Positions 7,572-13,876 are shown, counted from the first letter of the stretch. The stretch is DNA of 13,876 nucleotides from CAYSPO01 sp964432945 (GCA_964432945.1 CAYSPO010000035.1:1-13876); one strand, 5' to 3'. Translations and numbers: made by a program. Notes: generated by a model not told the origin, from the letters alone.

Positions 7572-8303
7572 TTATTTTACACCTCCATTAAATGCTAATA
7601 CTGCGCATATCATACCTAAAATCATTGAGAAGCCTAGAGCATATTCATTCATCCATTTAACTTTTTTACCTATAAATGTAAATATTACCATAAATATAGC
7701 AGCTATTAAGGCACCAATTAACTTATCTGGTGCAATTCCACCATCAGATGCTTTAGTATTTGCAGATACTAGATAAGAAGCAGTACCTAAAACAGCAGCT
7801 CCACTTATTACTTGCATAAAACGACTATCTCCACCAGCTACTTTATCTTTCAGAACTCCTAGTTTGTCAGTAAATAGACCACAAAATATAAGCCAACCAC
7901 ATCCATTTAAAGCCATTGCCCAAACAGAGTTCACAAAAGCTGTTATATCATAATTGACTCCACCAAAGTCTACATTCATAGCTTCGGCACCGAAAGTTGC
8001 ACAAGTTAACTCGGTATTAGCGGCGCCTATCATTGAGAGACGCATCCAAGTTACAGGTGCTCCAATTACGCCCATCATAGCTACCATAACTACGAAAACT
8101 GATAATGATGGTCCAATAGAAGAGGTCATCCCAACTCTTAATGCTTTATTACAATCTTCATAAGATAGGCCTACTTCAGGAGCAGCTTTATATCCTCTTT
8201 TAACATAAGCAATAGCTTGAAATACGACAATAGAAATCATTGGGATACATGCTGCCCATAAACCAGTACTGTTAGCAATTTGTAAATATTCTTTGACTTG
8301 CAT
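7572..8303 (-). CDS. DUF5058-like membrane protein, probable transporter subunit
   Basis: A 243-residue membrane protein with about six hydrophobic segments (near residues 12-33, 62-83, 120-147, 163-182, 188-210 and 218-238). The N-terminal segment followed by a basic loop (AYVKRGYKAAPEVGLSYED), and then a membrane segment ending in GAPVTWMRLSMIGAANTE, is what I associate with the DUF5058 family; this is from memory and has no search behind it. The family's function is not established to my knowledge. The gene starts at ATG 8303 after GGAAGGTGAT. It follows amidohydrolase copy one across a 60-bp gap that holds a 14-bp hairpin, and abuts the next membrane protein gene directly. Context suggests a permease subunit for a small amide or carbamoyl compound, but direction of transport and substrate are unknown. 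Confidence 0.75.
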   Translation of the reverse strand: MQVKEYLQIANSTGLWAACIPMISIVVFQAIAYVKRGYKAAPEVGLSYEDCNKALRVGMTSSIGPSLSVFVVMVAMMGVIGAPVTWMRLSMIGAANTELTCATFGAEAMNVDFGGVNYDITAFVNSVWAMALNGCGWLIFCGLFTDKLGVLKDKVAGGDSRFMQVISGAAVLGTASYLVSANTKASDGGIAPDKLIGALIAAIFMVIFTFIGKKVKWMNEYALGFSMILGMICAVLAFNGGVK

Positions 8304-8320
8304 GTTATCACCTTCCTTTT

Positions 8321-8354
8321 TAGGTAAAATAAAGTTAATACTTTATTTTACCTA
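8321..8354 (-). other. Intercistronic hairpin between amidohydrolase and transporter genes
   Basis: A perfect 14-bp stem (TAGGTAAAATAAAG at 8321-8334 pairing with 8341-8354) with a 6-base loop lies in the 60-bp gap between the first amidohydrolase stop and the DUF5058-like start. In the direction of transcription it is followed by AAAAAGGAAGG, the next ribosome binding site, with no U run. It is therefore more likely an mRNA stability, processing or translation-tuning element than an intrinsic terminator. Confidence 0.7.
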
Positions 8355-8359
8355 ATGAT

Positions 8360-9121
8360 TTTATTATTTATCTTGTTGTCTTTCAGGAAGTTTGTAAACG
8401 CTGCTATCAATGCTTTCTAAGTATTTAACTACATCATCTACAGGAAGAACGTCACAAAATTTTGCTTCCATGTCGAACATATTCCATTCGATTACACCAG
8501 GAACTCTATCTCCAACAGTTCCTTCAGGAACTAGAGTTTTGAATCCATATCCAGTAGAATCCATTACTGTATGTCTAACACATGCACAAGAAGTTGCACC
8601 CATTACTATAAGTGTATCTACTCCAAGGTAGTTTAAAGTTTGAGCTAAGTGAGTACCGAAGAAGTTAGATGCATATTTTTTGTGAATAACAGGCTCTTCA
8701 GGTTGTGGCTTTAATTTAGGATCAATTTCCATCCATTCAGAATCGATATCAAGTGTATTCATAGGAATTTTTTCATCCCATCTTGGAAGATCCCATTGTC
8801 TTTCTCCTGTATAACCAGTAGTTGTGTGGAATATAGGAACACCAGCTTTTCTCCCGGCTTCTAGAACTTTAAGAGCATTAGCACAAACTTCTTCAGATTT
8901 GTCACAAGTAAATGGGTGACCTTCACTCATCCAAGCTTTAGCCATATCTACCGTAGTGATAGCAGGAGCTTTTCCTTGTCCCATATTTCTCATAAAGCCT
9001 CTTTCTCTATAGATTTGTTTAGCTTCAGCAAAAGCTTCTTTAAGAAGTGCATCGTTAAATCCGTATTCATCAACAAATTTGTAATCAGGGTTTTTCTTAT
9101 CAGTCATTTTTATTCCTCCTT
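8360..9121. repeat. Direct repeat copy B, 762 bp (promoter-proximal amidohydrolase gene)
   Basis: Partner of 6124-6885. The two copies are in the same orientation and are separated by 1474 bp holding only the two membrane protein genes. Long near-perfect direct repeats like this are substrates for RecA-dependent deletion or amplification of the segment between them. Confidence 0.95.
8364..9107 (-). CDS. Isochorismatase-family amidohydrolase, N-carbamoylsarcosine amidase-like (promoter-proximal copy)
   Basis: The first structural gene of the sigma-54 operon. It encodes the same 247-residue cysteine hydrolase as 6128-6871, with Asp54, Lys143 and Cys176 as the presumed triad and no signal peptide, so it should be cytoplasmic. 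It starts at ATG 9107 after AAGGAGG (9121-9115), about 41 bases from the predicted sigma-54 start site at 9148. Being promoter-proximal and separated from the transporter genes by a hairpin, it may be expressed more strongly than the distal genes. Identity at all codon positions, including synonymous sites, implies a very recent duplication or ongoing gene conversion. No hydantoinase, creatinine deaminase or sarcosine-using gene lies in the window, so an N-carbamoylsarcosine pathway is not demonstrated. Confidence 0.88.
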   Translation of the reverse strand: MTDKKNPDYKFVDEYGFNDALLKEAFAEAKQIYRERGFMRNMGQGKAPAITTVDMAKAWMSEGHPFTCDKSEEVCANALKVLEAGRKAGVPIFHTTTGYTGERQWDLPRWDEKIPMNTLDIDSEWMEIDPKLKPQPEEPVIHKKYASNFFGTHLAQTLNYLGVDTLIVMGATSCACVRHTVMDSTGYGFKTLVPEGTVGDRVPGVIEWNMFDMEAKFCDVLPVDDVVKYLESIDSSVYKLPERQQDK

Positions 9122-9158
9122 AGGAAACACGTTTATTTTAGTTTACACCTATATATAA

Positions 9159-9174
9159 TGCAAGAAGCGTGCCA
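9159..9174 (-). promoter_or_regulatory. Sigma-54 (-24/-12) promoter of the amidohydrolase-transporter operon
   Basis: The minus strand reads TGGCACGCTTCTTGCA, a full match to the consensus TGGCAC-N5-TTGCA with correct spacing between the -24 GG (9173-9172) and the -12 GC (9161-9160). Counting from the -12 C predicts transcription from about 9148, 41 bases before the amidohydrolase start. An activator gene and rpoN are both in the window. Confidence 0.93.
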
Positions 9175-9227
9175 ACTTTCGAAATGCTGATAAATACACC
9201 TTTAGGAAAAGGTTATCACTGTTCCAA

Positions 9228-9243
9228 TTTGCATTATTGCAAA
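9228..9243. promoter_or_regulatory. Proximal activator-binding palindrome (UAS1)
   Basis: TTTGCATTATTGCAAA is a perfect 6-4-6 palindrome centred about 88 bp upstream of the predicted sigma-54 start, a usual position for an enhancer. It lies within a 21-bp sequence (9226-9246) repeated exactly at 9416-9436. Confidence 0.8.
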
Positions 9244-9388
9244 ATATGACATTTTTGTGATAGACAAATATTATATTTTACTATTATAAATAATTAATTA
9301 CCAAATAATCCTTAGTTTATCCTATATAATTTCAAATAAATTATAAATAGTTGCTATTATTAAATTTAATATTTTATAAAAACTAAAT

Positions 9389-9404
9389 TTTGCAAAAATG
9401 CAAA
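9389..9404. promoter_or_regulatory. Distal activator-binding palindrome (UAS2)
   Basis: TTTGCAAAAATGCAAA has the same TTTGCA-N4-TGCAAA design with a different centre (AAAA instead of TTAT). It is centred about 248 bp upstream of the predicted start and 29 bp from UAS3. Conserved arms with a changed centre are what a dimeric regulator site would show. Confidence 0.75.
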
Positions 9405-9417
9405 AATATATTATGAA

Positions 9418-9433
9418 TTTGCATTATTGCAAA
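9418..9433. promoter_or_regulatory. Distal activator-binding palindrome (UAS3)
   Basis: TTTGCATTATTGCAAA is identical to UAS1 and is displaced by exactly 190 bp, about 18 helical turns at 10.5 bp per turn, so the two could sit on the same DNA face. It is centred about 277 bp upstream of the predicted start and 43 bp beyond the activator stop codon. Confidence 0.78.
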
Positions 9434-9476
9434 ATAAATAGTTTGAATAGAGGTTATTTATATTAAAATATAAAAA

Positions 9477-10841
9477 TTAGAAATATAAATTATACTTTTT
9501 CATCTTTCTAGATAAGGTGCTAGGATGTATTCCTAGAAGAGATGAGGCTTTTTCTAAGGTTTTATAGGTAGAGATAGTATCTTCTATTATAGTCTTTTCA
9601 TATAAGTTCATTAAATCAGTTAAGTCTCTTCTATCTTTATGAGATTTATTAGAGGAGTTCATCATAATCTTAGTTAAAATTTTACCTGGTATTGTCTCAA
9701 TTTTTATAGTATCCTTACTAAGAACATATAAGTATTCTATTATATTTTCTAGCTCTCTAACATTACCAGGAAAAGTATATGATTGTAAGGCGTGTAGAGC
9801 ATCTCTATCTATTGTTATTGTAGTATGATATTTTTTATTTAACTTAGCTAAAAAATGATTGATTAAAGGTTCAATATCCTCTTCTCTTTCTCTTAATGGA
9901 GATATACGAATAGGAAATACATTTATTCTATAATAAAGATCTTCTCTAAATTCTCCATTTTTTACTGCTTCTAATAAATTTCTATTTGTAGAAGTTAAAA
10001 TTCTCGCATCAATAGGTATGATTTCACTACCACCTATTCTTTGAATCTCTTGTTCTTGTATTACTCTAAGGAGTTTAGATTGCATTTCTAAAGGAAGTTC
10101 ACCAATTTCATCGAGCAGAATAGTGCCTTTGTCAGCTAATTCGAACATACCAATTTTTCCACTATCTCTAGCTCCTGTAAAAGCTCCTTTTTCATATCCA
10201 AAAAGTTCAGATTCAAAAAGTTCGCTCGGAATAGCAGCACAGTTTACTCTTATAAAGGCCTGATCTCTTCTATGACTATTATTATGTATGTATCTAGCAA
10301 CTACTTCCTTACCAGTACCAGACTCACCAGTGATTAAAACAGTAGTGTCATAAGGGGCAGCCTTTAGTGCATTAGCAATTGTTTCTTGCATAGCAGGTGA
10401 CATGGCAATTATATTATCGTGTTTATTAAGAAGTTTATGGAGAGAAGTAACCTCTAATTTCATTTGACCAGTATTTGTTCCAATTGCTAAATCTCTCATT
10501 TCAACAAGAATATCTAAATCTCTTGTTGCATTAACAACAGCTATTAATTCTCCCTCTTTTAATAATGGCACTGCATTAGTGAAAGCTTCCCTACCTGTAT
10601 AATATTTGTTTATTAGTGAATATGCTTTGCCAGTTTTAATCACATCTAATGAAACAGCTTTATTGATTATTCCTTTTTCAGTGAGGTCTTTAAGGTTTTT
10701 ATTTAATATTACTTCTTTTGTAAGGCCGGTTATATTTGTATATTGATCATTTATATAAACAACATTTCCTTCTTTATCTGAAATAAGAATACCATCATAC
10801 AGGTTATCTAAGACATCTTTATAAAAATCTTTTAATTCCAA
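9477..10841 (-). CDS. Sigma-54-dependent transcriptional activator with PAS sensor
   Basis: A bacterial enhancer-binding protein of 454 residues. The N-terminus (about 1-110) is a PAS-like sensor (DGILISDKEGNVVYINDQYTNITG), followed by a linker to about 140. The AAA+ domain has Walker A GESGTGKE (172-179), the sigma-54 contact loop GAFTGA (219-224), Walker B ILLDEIGE (241-248), the arginine-finger region FREDLYYRINVF (298-309) and FPGNVRELEN (357-366). The C-terminus has a Fis-type helix-turn-helix (about 426-450). There is no receiver domain, so it probably senses a small ligand or cofactor directly and not through a histidine kinase. It starts at TTG 10841, spaced 7 bases from AAGGAGGG. It lies directly upstream of, and in line with, the sigma-54 operon and presumably binds the TTTGCA-N4-TGCAAA sites. 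The ligand is unknown; the amidohydrolase substrate is the obvious guess. Confidence 0.95.
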   Translation of the reverse strand: MELKDFYKDVLDNLYDGILISDKEGNVVYINDQYTNITGLTKEVILNKNLKDLTEKGIINKAVSLDVIKTGKAYSLINKYYTGREAFTNAVPLLKEGELIAVVNATRDLDILVEMRDLAIGTNTGQMKLEVTSLHKLLNKHDNIIAMSPAMQETIANALKAAPYDTTVLITGESGTGKEVVARYIHNNSHRRDQAFIRVNCAAIPSELFESELFGYEKGAFTGARDSGKIGMFELADKGTILLDEIGELPLEMQSKLLRVIQEQEIQRIGGSEIIPIDARILTSTNRNLLEAVKNGEFREDLYYRINVFPIRISPLREREEDIEPLINHFLAKLNKKYHTTITIDRDALHALQSYTFPGNVRELENIIEYLYVLSKDTIKIETIPGKILTKIMMNSSNKSHKDRRDLTDLMNLYEKTIIEDTISTYKTLEKASSLLGIHPSTLSRKMKKYNLYF

Positions 10842-10886
10842 AGAAAAACCCTCCTTATGTATATACCAAATACTATTTATCTTATT

Positions 10887-10915
10887 ATTATATATTATAA
10901 AGAAAATGTTTGCAA
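10887..10915 (-). promoter_or_regulatory. Sigma-A-like promoter of the activator gene
   Basis: On the minus strand, TTGCAA (10915-10910), a 17-bp spacer and a perfect TATAAT (10892-10887) precede the TTG start by about 46 bp. The -35 lies in GTTTTGCAAAC, which contains a TTTGCAAA core resembling the activator half-sites without the 4-bp gap, so autoregulation is possible but not shown. Confidence 0.6.
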
Positions 10916-11082
10916 AACTAGAAATTGAGATTAAACACTAATTTATTTGGTGATAAAAGATGATAATAAAAATCGTTTACTAAGTAAAAAAATTAACATA
11001 CTCTTATAAAATAACCATATAGATTAAAATGAATAGTTAATAGTCAAGCAGATATCTATATAAAATATAAAACTATAAATCG

Positions 11083-11091
11083 TGTTATAAT
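11083..11091 (+). promoter_or_regulatory. Extended -10 promoter element of comM
   Basis: TGTTATAAT is a perfect TATAAT (11086-11091) preceded by the TGn extension. No recognisable -35 is found 16-18 bp upstream, which fits an extended -10 promoter. It lies 50 bp before the comM start. Confidence 0.5.
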
Positions 11092-11141
11092 AAAAATATG
11101 ATGAATTTTATTTAAATTACTTCTATAAAAGAGGAGAGATT

Positions 11142-12665
11142 ATGTATTCAAAAATTAAAACAACAGTGTTAATAGGTTTAGAAGGTTATGATATTGATGT
11201 TGAAGCAGATTTGTCTACTGGTCTTGCTAATTTTAATATAGTAGGACTTCCAGATACTTCTATTAAAGAATCAAAGGAGAGAGTAAGATCAGCTATTAAA
11301 AACACAGGTTATAAATTCCCTTTTGGAAGAATAACTATTAATCTTGCACCCGCATCTCTAAAGAAAGAAGGCTCACAGATAGATTTAGCTATAGCTATTG
11401 CTATACTTGATGCTAGTGGGATAATTATTCCTGAAATATCAGACAACATTATCTTTATAGGAGAACTTGCTTTAGATGGAAGGTTGATGGCTGTTGAAGG
11501 AGCTTTACCAATGGTTATAGCTATGAGAGAAAAAGGATATAAAAATTTTATAATACCTAAAGCAAACTTAAAAGAGTGTTCCTTAGTTAAAGATTTAAAT
11601 CTTTATCCTGCAGAAAGTTTAAAAGAGATAGTAAATCATTTGAATAGAGAAAAAGAAATAAAAGTATTTGATGGTGATATTTCTTATAATTTTTCTTCAT
11701 CTATATATGATGTAGATTTTTCTGATATGCAAGGGCAGGAAAATTTAAAAAGAGCTTTAGAAGTTTCAGCTGCAGGAGGGCATAATATTTTAATTATAGG
11801 TCCGCCAGGTTCAGGGAAAACTATGGCTGCAAAAAGGCTGTCTACTATTTTACCTAGTCTTTCTTTTGAGGAAGCTATTGAATGCACAAAGATTTATTCT
11901 ATTTCAGGTTTGTTAGGGGAAAATGGCTTAGTAGAAAAAAGACCTTTTAGAGCTCCTCATCATACTGCATCGGCAGTTTCTTTAATTGGTGGAGGAAGGA
12001 TACCCAAGCCAGGTGAGGTTTCACTAGCCCATAATGGTGTTTTATTTTTAGATGAATTACCAGAATTTACCAAGCAAGTTCTAGAAGTTCTTCGTCAACC
12101 AATGGAAGATGGTTTGGTTACTATTTCTCGTGCAAATGCTAGTTTAACTTATCCTGCAAATTTTATAATAATAGCTGCTATGAACCCATGCAAGTGTGGG
12201 AATTTTGGATCTGAATTAAACTGCACTTGTTCTGCATCTGAAATAAATAGATATCTGGGGAAAATATCTGGTCCTCTTTTAGATAGATTTGACATACATA
12301 TAGAAGTAGCACCTGTGGAATATAAAAAGTTATCTAGTAAAAGCAAACCAGAGTCTTCAGAAAAAATAAGGAAAAGAGTTGAAAAAGCTAGGACTATTCA
12401 ATTGGAGAGATACAAAGAAGAAAATATTAGAACTAATGATGACTTATGTGCAAAGCAAATTAAGAAATACATAAAAACTAATAAAGAAATAGATAATTTA
12501 TTAGAGATTGCTTTCAAAAAACTGAATTTATCAGCTAGGTCTTATAATAAAATATTAAAATTAGGAAGAACTATTGCAGATCTCGAAGGTGAAGAAGAAA
12601 TTGAGGAAAAGCATATATTAGAAGCTATCAGATATAGATCCTTAGAAGAAAAATATTGGGGGTAG
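11142..12665 (+). CDS. comM: YifB/ComM-family Mg-chelatase-like AAA+ ATPase
   Basis: A 507-residue AAA+ protein. In naturally transformable bacteria ComM is a helicase that promotes branch migration during integration of incoming DNA. The N-terminal part (about 1-165) is the family's ChlI-type Lon-S5-like domain (NIVGLPDTSIKESKERVRSA). The ATPase core has Walker A GPPGSGKT (220-227), the RPFRAPHHTAS block (267-277), Walker B LFLDELPEF (301-309) and a cysteine cluster at 350, 352, 361 and 363 that may bind zinc. The C-terminal Mg-chelatase helical domain ends near SLEEKYWG. The length is normal for the family. It starts at ATG 11142 after GAGGAG and is followed 5 bp later by dprA, so the two are almost certainly cotranscribed. 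Competence itself is not shown here; these genes are common in non-transformable Bacillota too. Confidence 0.93.
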   Translation: MYSKIKTTVLIGLEGYDIDVEADLSTGLANFNIVGLPDTSIKESKERVRSAIKNTGYKFPFGRITINLAPASLKKEGSQIDLAIAIAILDASGIIIPEISDNIIFIGELALDGRLMAVEGALPMVIAMREKGYKNFIIPKANLKECSLVKDLNLYPAESLKEIVNHLNREKEIKVFDGDISYNFSSSIYDVDFSDMQGQENLKRALEVSAAGGHNILIIGPPGSGKTMAAKRLSTILPSLSFEEAIECTKIYSISGLLGENGLVEKRPFRAPHHTASAVSLIGGGRIPKPGEVSLAHNGVLFLDELPEFTKQVLEVLRQPMEDGLVTISRANASLTYPANFIIIAAMNPCKCGNFGSELNCTCSASEINRYLGKISGPLLDRFDIHIEVAPVEYKKLSSKSKPESSEKIRKRVEKARTIQLERYKEENIRTNDDLCAKQIKKYIKTNKEIDNLLEIAFKKLNLSARSYNKILKLGRTIADLEGEEEIEEKHILEAIRYRSLEEKYWG

Positions 12666-12670
12666 GCAGT

Positions 12671-13741
12671 ATGGATAAATCAAAAGCAATTCTTTATTTA
12701 TCTTCTTTAGGTTTATATTCCAATGAAATTACCTATATTCTAGATAAATATGAAAATCCAATAGAAATAATAAAATCTGATTCCTTAGATAAAAACATAT
12801 CTATAGAAAGAAGTGTCAAAAAAAAGTATTTAAAAAATCGAAATGACTTTGATTCTTATCAAGAATTTATGCATAAAAACAAAATAAGCTATATAACAAT
12901 TTGTGATGATAACTATCCCAATTCTCTTAAGATTATTGAAAGTCCTCCTGCTATTTTATATATAAAAGGAGAATTAGATTTAACTAGGTTTGGTATTTCA
13001 GTCGTAGGTGCTAGAAAATGTACTGAGTATGGGAAATGGTCATGTAAACACCTTATTGAAGAATTGAGTTCTTATGGCTTAAGTATAATATCAGGTCTTG
13101 CCTTGGGCATTGATAAAATATCCCATCAAACTGCACTAGAGAATGATATGTATACAATTGGAGTTTTAGGATGTGGGGTAGATAGGATCTACCCTTATAG
13201 GAATAAATATTTATTTGAACAAATGGAAGAAAAAGGAGCTATTATATCGGAGTTTCCTTTAGGATCTGAACCTATGGCACATCATTTTCCTATAAGAAAT
13301 AGAATTATTTCTGCTCTTGGTCTAGGTTTACTAGTTATAGAAGCAAAGGTTAAATCCGGGACTCTTATTACAGCAGGTTATGCAGCTGACCAAGGAAAGG
13401 AAGTATTTGCTGTTCCAGGAAATATAAATTCACAATTTAGTAAAGGGACAAACTGTCTTATAAAAGATGGTGCAAAACTTGTTATGTCAGTTGAAGATAT
13501 AATTGAAGAATTGCCAGAGGTAAAGTTACTTAAAGAAGAAACTTTGAAAATCAAAAGAGATATATCCAAGCTTAATAGAGAAGAAATGAGAATTTATGAA
13601 ATTGTTTGTTCAAATCCATTATCAGTAGATGAATTAGCAAAAGAAGTAAATATGCCTATTTCCCAGCTCATGAGTACAATTACTCTACTTGAATTAAAAG
13701 GTATCTTAGTAGAGCTTGATGGAAAGTGGAATATTAATTGA
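12671..13741 (+). CDS. dprA: DNA-processing protein DprA
   Basis: DprA (Smf) binds incoming single-stranded DNA during transformation and loads RecA. The Rossmann-like DprA domain is complete: GARKCTEYG (113-121), SGLALGID (141-148), GCGVDRIYP (167-175), FPIRNRII (206-213) and KSGTLITA (228-235). A C-terminal winged-helix-like domain spans about 300-356 (LSVDELAKEVNM). An N-terminal helical region of about 100 residues precedes the core. ATG 12671 is preferred over the in-frame TTG at 12656: it follows the comM stop by 5 bp and has GGGGGT just upstream, whereas the TTG lies inside comM's last codons. The protein is then 356 residues, a usual length. The pair comM-dprA is a frequent arrangement in Bacillota. 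Confidence 0.95.
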   Translation: MDKSKAILYLSSLGLYSNEITYILDKYENPIEIIKSDSLDKNISIERSVKKKYLKNRNDFDSYQEFMHKNKISYITICDDNYPNSLKIIESPPAILYIKGELDLTRFGISVVGARKCTEYGKWSCKHLIEELSSYGLSIISGLALGIDKISHQTALENDMYTIGVLGCGVDRIYPYRNKYLFEQMEEKGAIISEFPLGSEPMAHHFPIRNRIISALGLGLLVIEAKVKSGTLITAGYAADQGKEVFAVPGNINSQFSKGTNCLIKDGAKLVMSVEDIIEELPEVKLLKEETLKIKRDISKLNREEMRIYEIVCSNPLSVDELAKEVNMPISQLMSTITLLELKGILVELDGKWNIN

Positions 13742-13828
13742 TTTAATATAAAAAATAAACTTAAGTTAAAATTAGAATAAATAATCTTCCTTATATATAG
13801 ATTTTATTTGTTAAATATACGGTTTTAT

Positions 13829-13856
13829 TTGACAGATTATTAAATTTTAGTATTAT
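13829..13856 (+). promoter_or_regulatory. Sigma-A-like promoter for a gene beyond the right edge
   Basis: TTGACA (13829-13834), a 16-bp spacer and TATTAT (13851-13856) lie downstream of dprA, with no start codon or ribosome binding site visible in the last 20 bases. It suggests that the next gene has its own promoter. No clear terminator for dprA is seen in 13742-13828. Confidence 0.45.
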
Positions 13857-13876
13857 AAAGGTATTGAAATTCAGAA

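Larger units (their letters stand above)
9108..9476. other. Control region between the activator gene and the amidohydrolase operon
   Basis: This 369-bp AT-rich gap has no convincing gene. It holds the ribosome binding site, the -24/-12 promoter and three palindromes described separately. It also has a 6-bp hairpin ACCTTT-AGGA-AAAGGT (9198-9213) just upstream of the -24 element and a TTTGT-N5-ACAAA dyad (9254-9268) of unknown meaning. No clear intrinsic terminator follows the activator gene, so some read-through into the operon is possible. Confidence 0.7.
10842..11141. other. Divergent intergenic region between the activator gene and comM
   Basis: 300 bp of very AT-rich DNA with no convincing gene. 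It holds the activator promoter and ribosome binding site on the left and the comM extended -10 and ribosome binding site on the right. Between 10920 and 11080 I see nothing beyond AT-rich sequence. Confidence 0.6.

Noticed and set aside
8321..8354. Intrinsic terminator after the first amidohydrolase gene
   Set aside because: In the direction of transcription the stem is followed by A residues and the next ribosome binding site, not by a U run, and the genes downstream have no visible promoter of their own.
6124..9121. Composite transposon: two identical flanking units around cargo genes
   Set aside because: The repeated unit encodes only the amidohydrolase and its ribosome binding site. There is no transposase, no terminal inverted repeat and no target-site duplication at the edges.
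9254..9268. CRP/FNR-like site (TGTGA followed by a dyad)
   Set aside because: Only half of the TGTGA-N6-TCACA pattern is present. The short TTTGT-N5-ACAAA dyad is easily met by chance in this base composition.
9228..9433. CRISPR-like array from the repeated palindromes
   Set aside because: Only three short sites with irregular spacing (161 and 29 bp) and no cas genes; the position upstream of a sigma-54 promoter explains them as enhancers.
12656..12670. TTG start for dprA adding five residues
   Set aside because: It lies inside the last codons of comM, and the ATG at 12671 is better placed after the GGGGGT ribosome binding site.

Overview
This AT-rich window looks like the chromosome of a low-GC Gram-positive anaerobe in the Bacillota, most likely a clostridial or Tissierellia-type organism. 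The reasons are the strong AGGAGG-type ribosome binding sites, AT-biased codons, sigma-A-like promoters, sigma-54 with a PAS-type activator, and a comM-dprA pair. The genus cannot be fixed from the sequence alone. No transposase, phage gene, CRISPR array, tRNA or rRNA was seen.

Layout. (1) Positions 1-4533, minus strand: an operon acn - icd - citZ (aconitase, NAD-type isocitrate dehydrogenase, citrate synthase), followed by the start of an NfeD-like membrane protein that runs off the left edge. This is the oxidative branch of the TCA cycle, making 2-oxoglutarate. (2) Positions 4642-6038, plus strand: rpoN (sigma-54) with its own sigma-A-like promoter. It ends at a symmetric 17-bp hairpin that can terminate both converging transcripts. 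(3) Positions 6124-10915, minus strand: a sigma-54-controlled accessory locus. A PAS/AAA+/Fis-type activator is followed by a 369-bp control region and then four genes: amidohydrolase, DUF5058-type membrane protein, a second membrane protein, and the same amidohydrolase again. The two amidohydrolase genes are identical over all 744 bp. The control region has a consensus -24/-12 promoter (TGGCACGCTTCTTGCA) and three perfect TTTGCA-N4-TGCAAA palindromes, two of them inside identical 21-bp repeats exactly 190 bp apart. (4) Positions 11083-13741, plus strand: comM and dprA (natural transformation and DNA processing), followed by a probable promoter for a gene beyond the right edge.

How it works together (inference). 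The PAS activator senses an unknown signal, binds the palindromes and drives sigma-54 transcription of a two-subunit transporter plus an isochorismatase-fold amidohydrolase related to N-carbamoylsarcosine amidase. That would import and hydrolyse a small amide or carbamoyl compound, releasing ammonia. The least described part of the window is this locus: an enzyme gene duplicated exactly on either side of an uncharacterised transporter pair, under a readable sigma-54 enhancer array and next to the sigma-54 gene itself.
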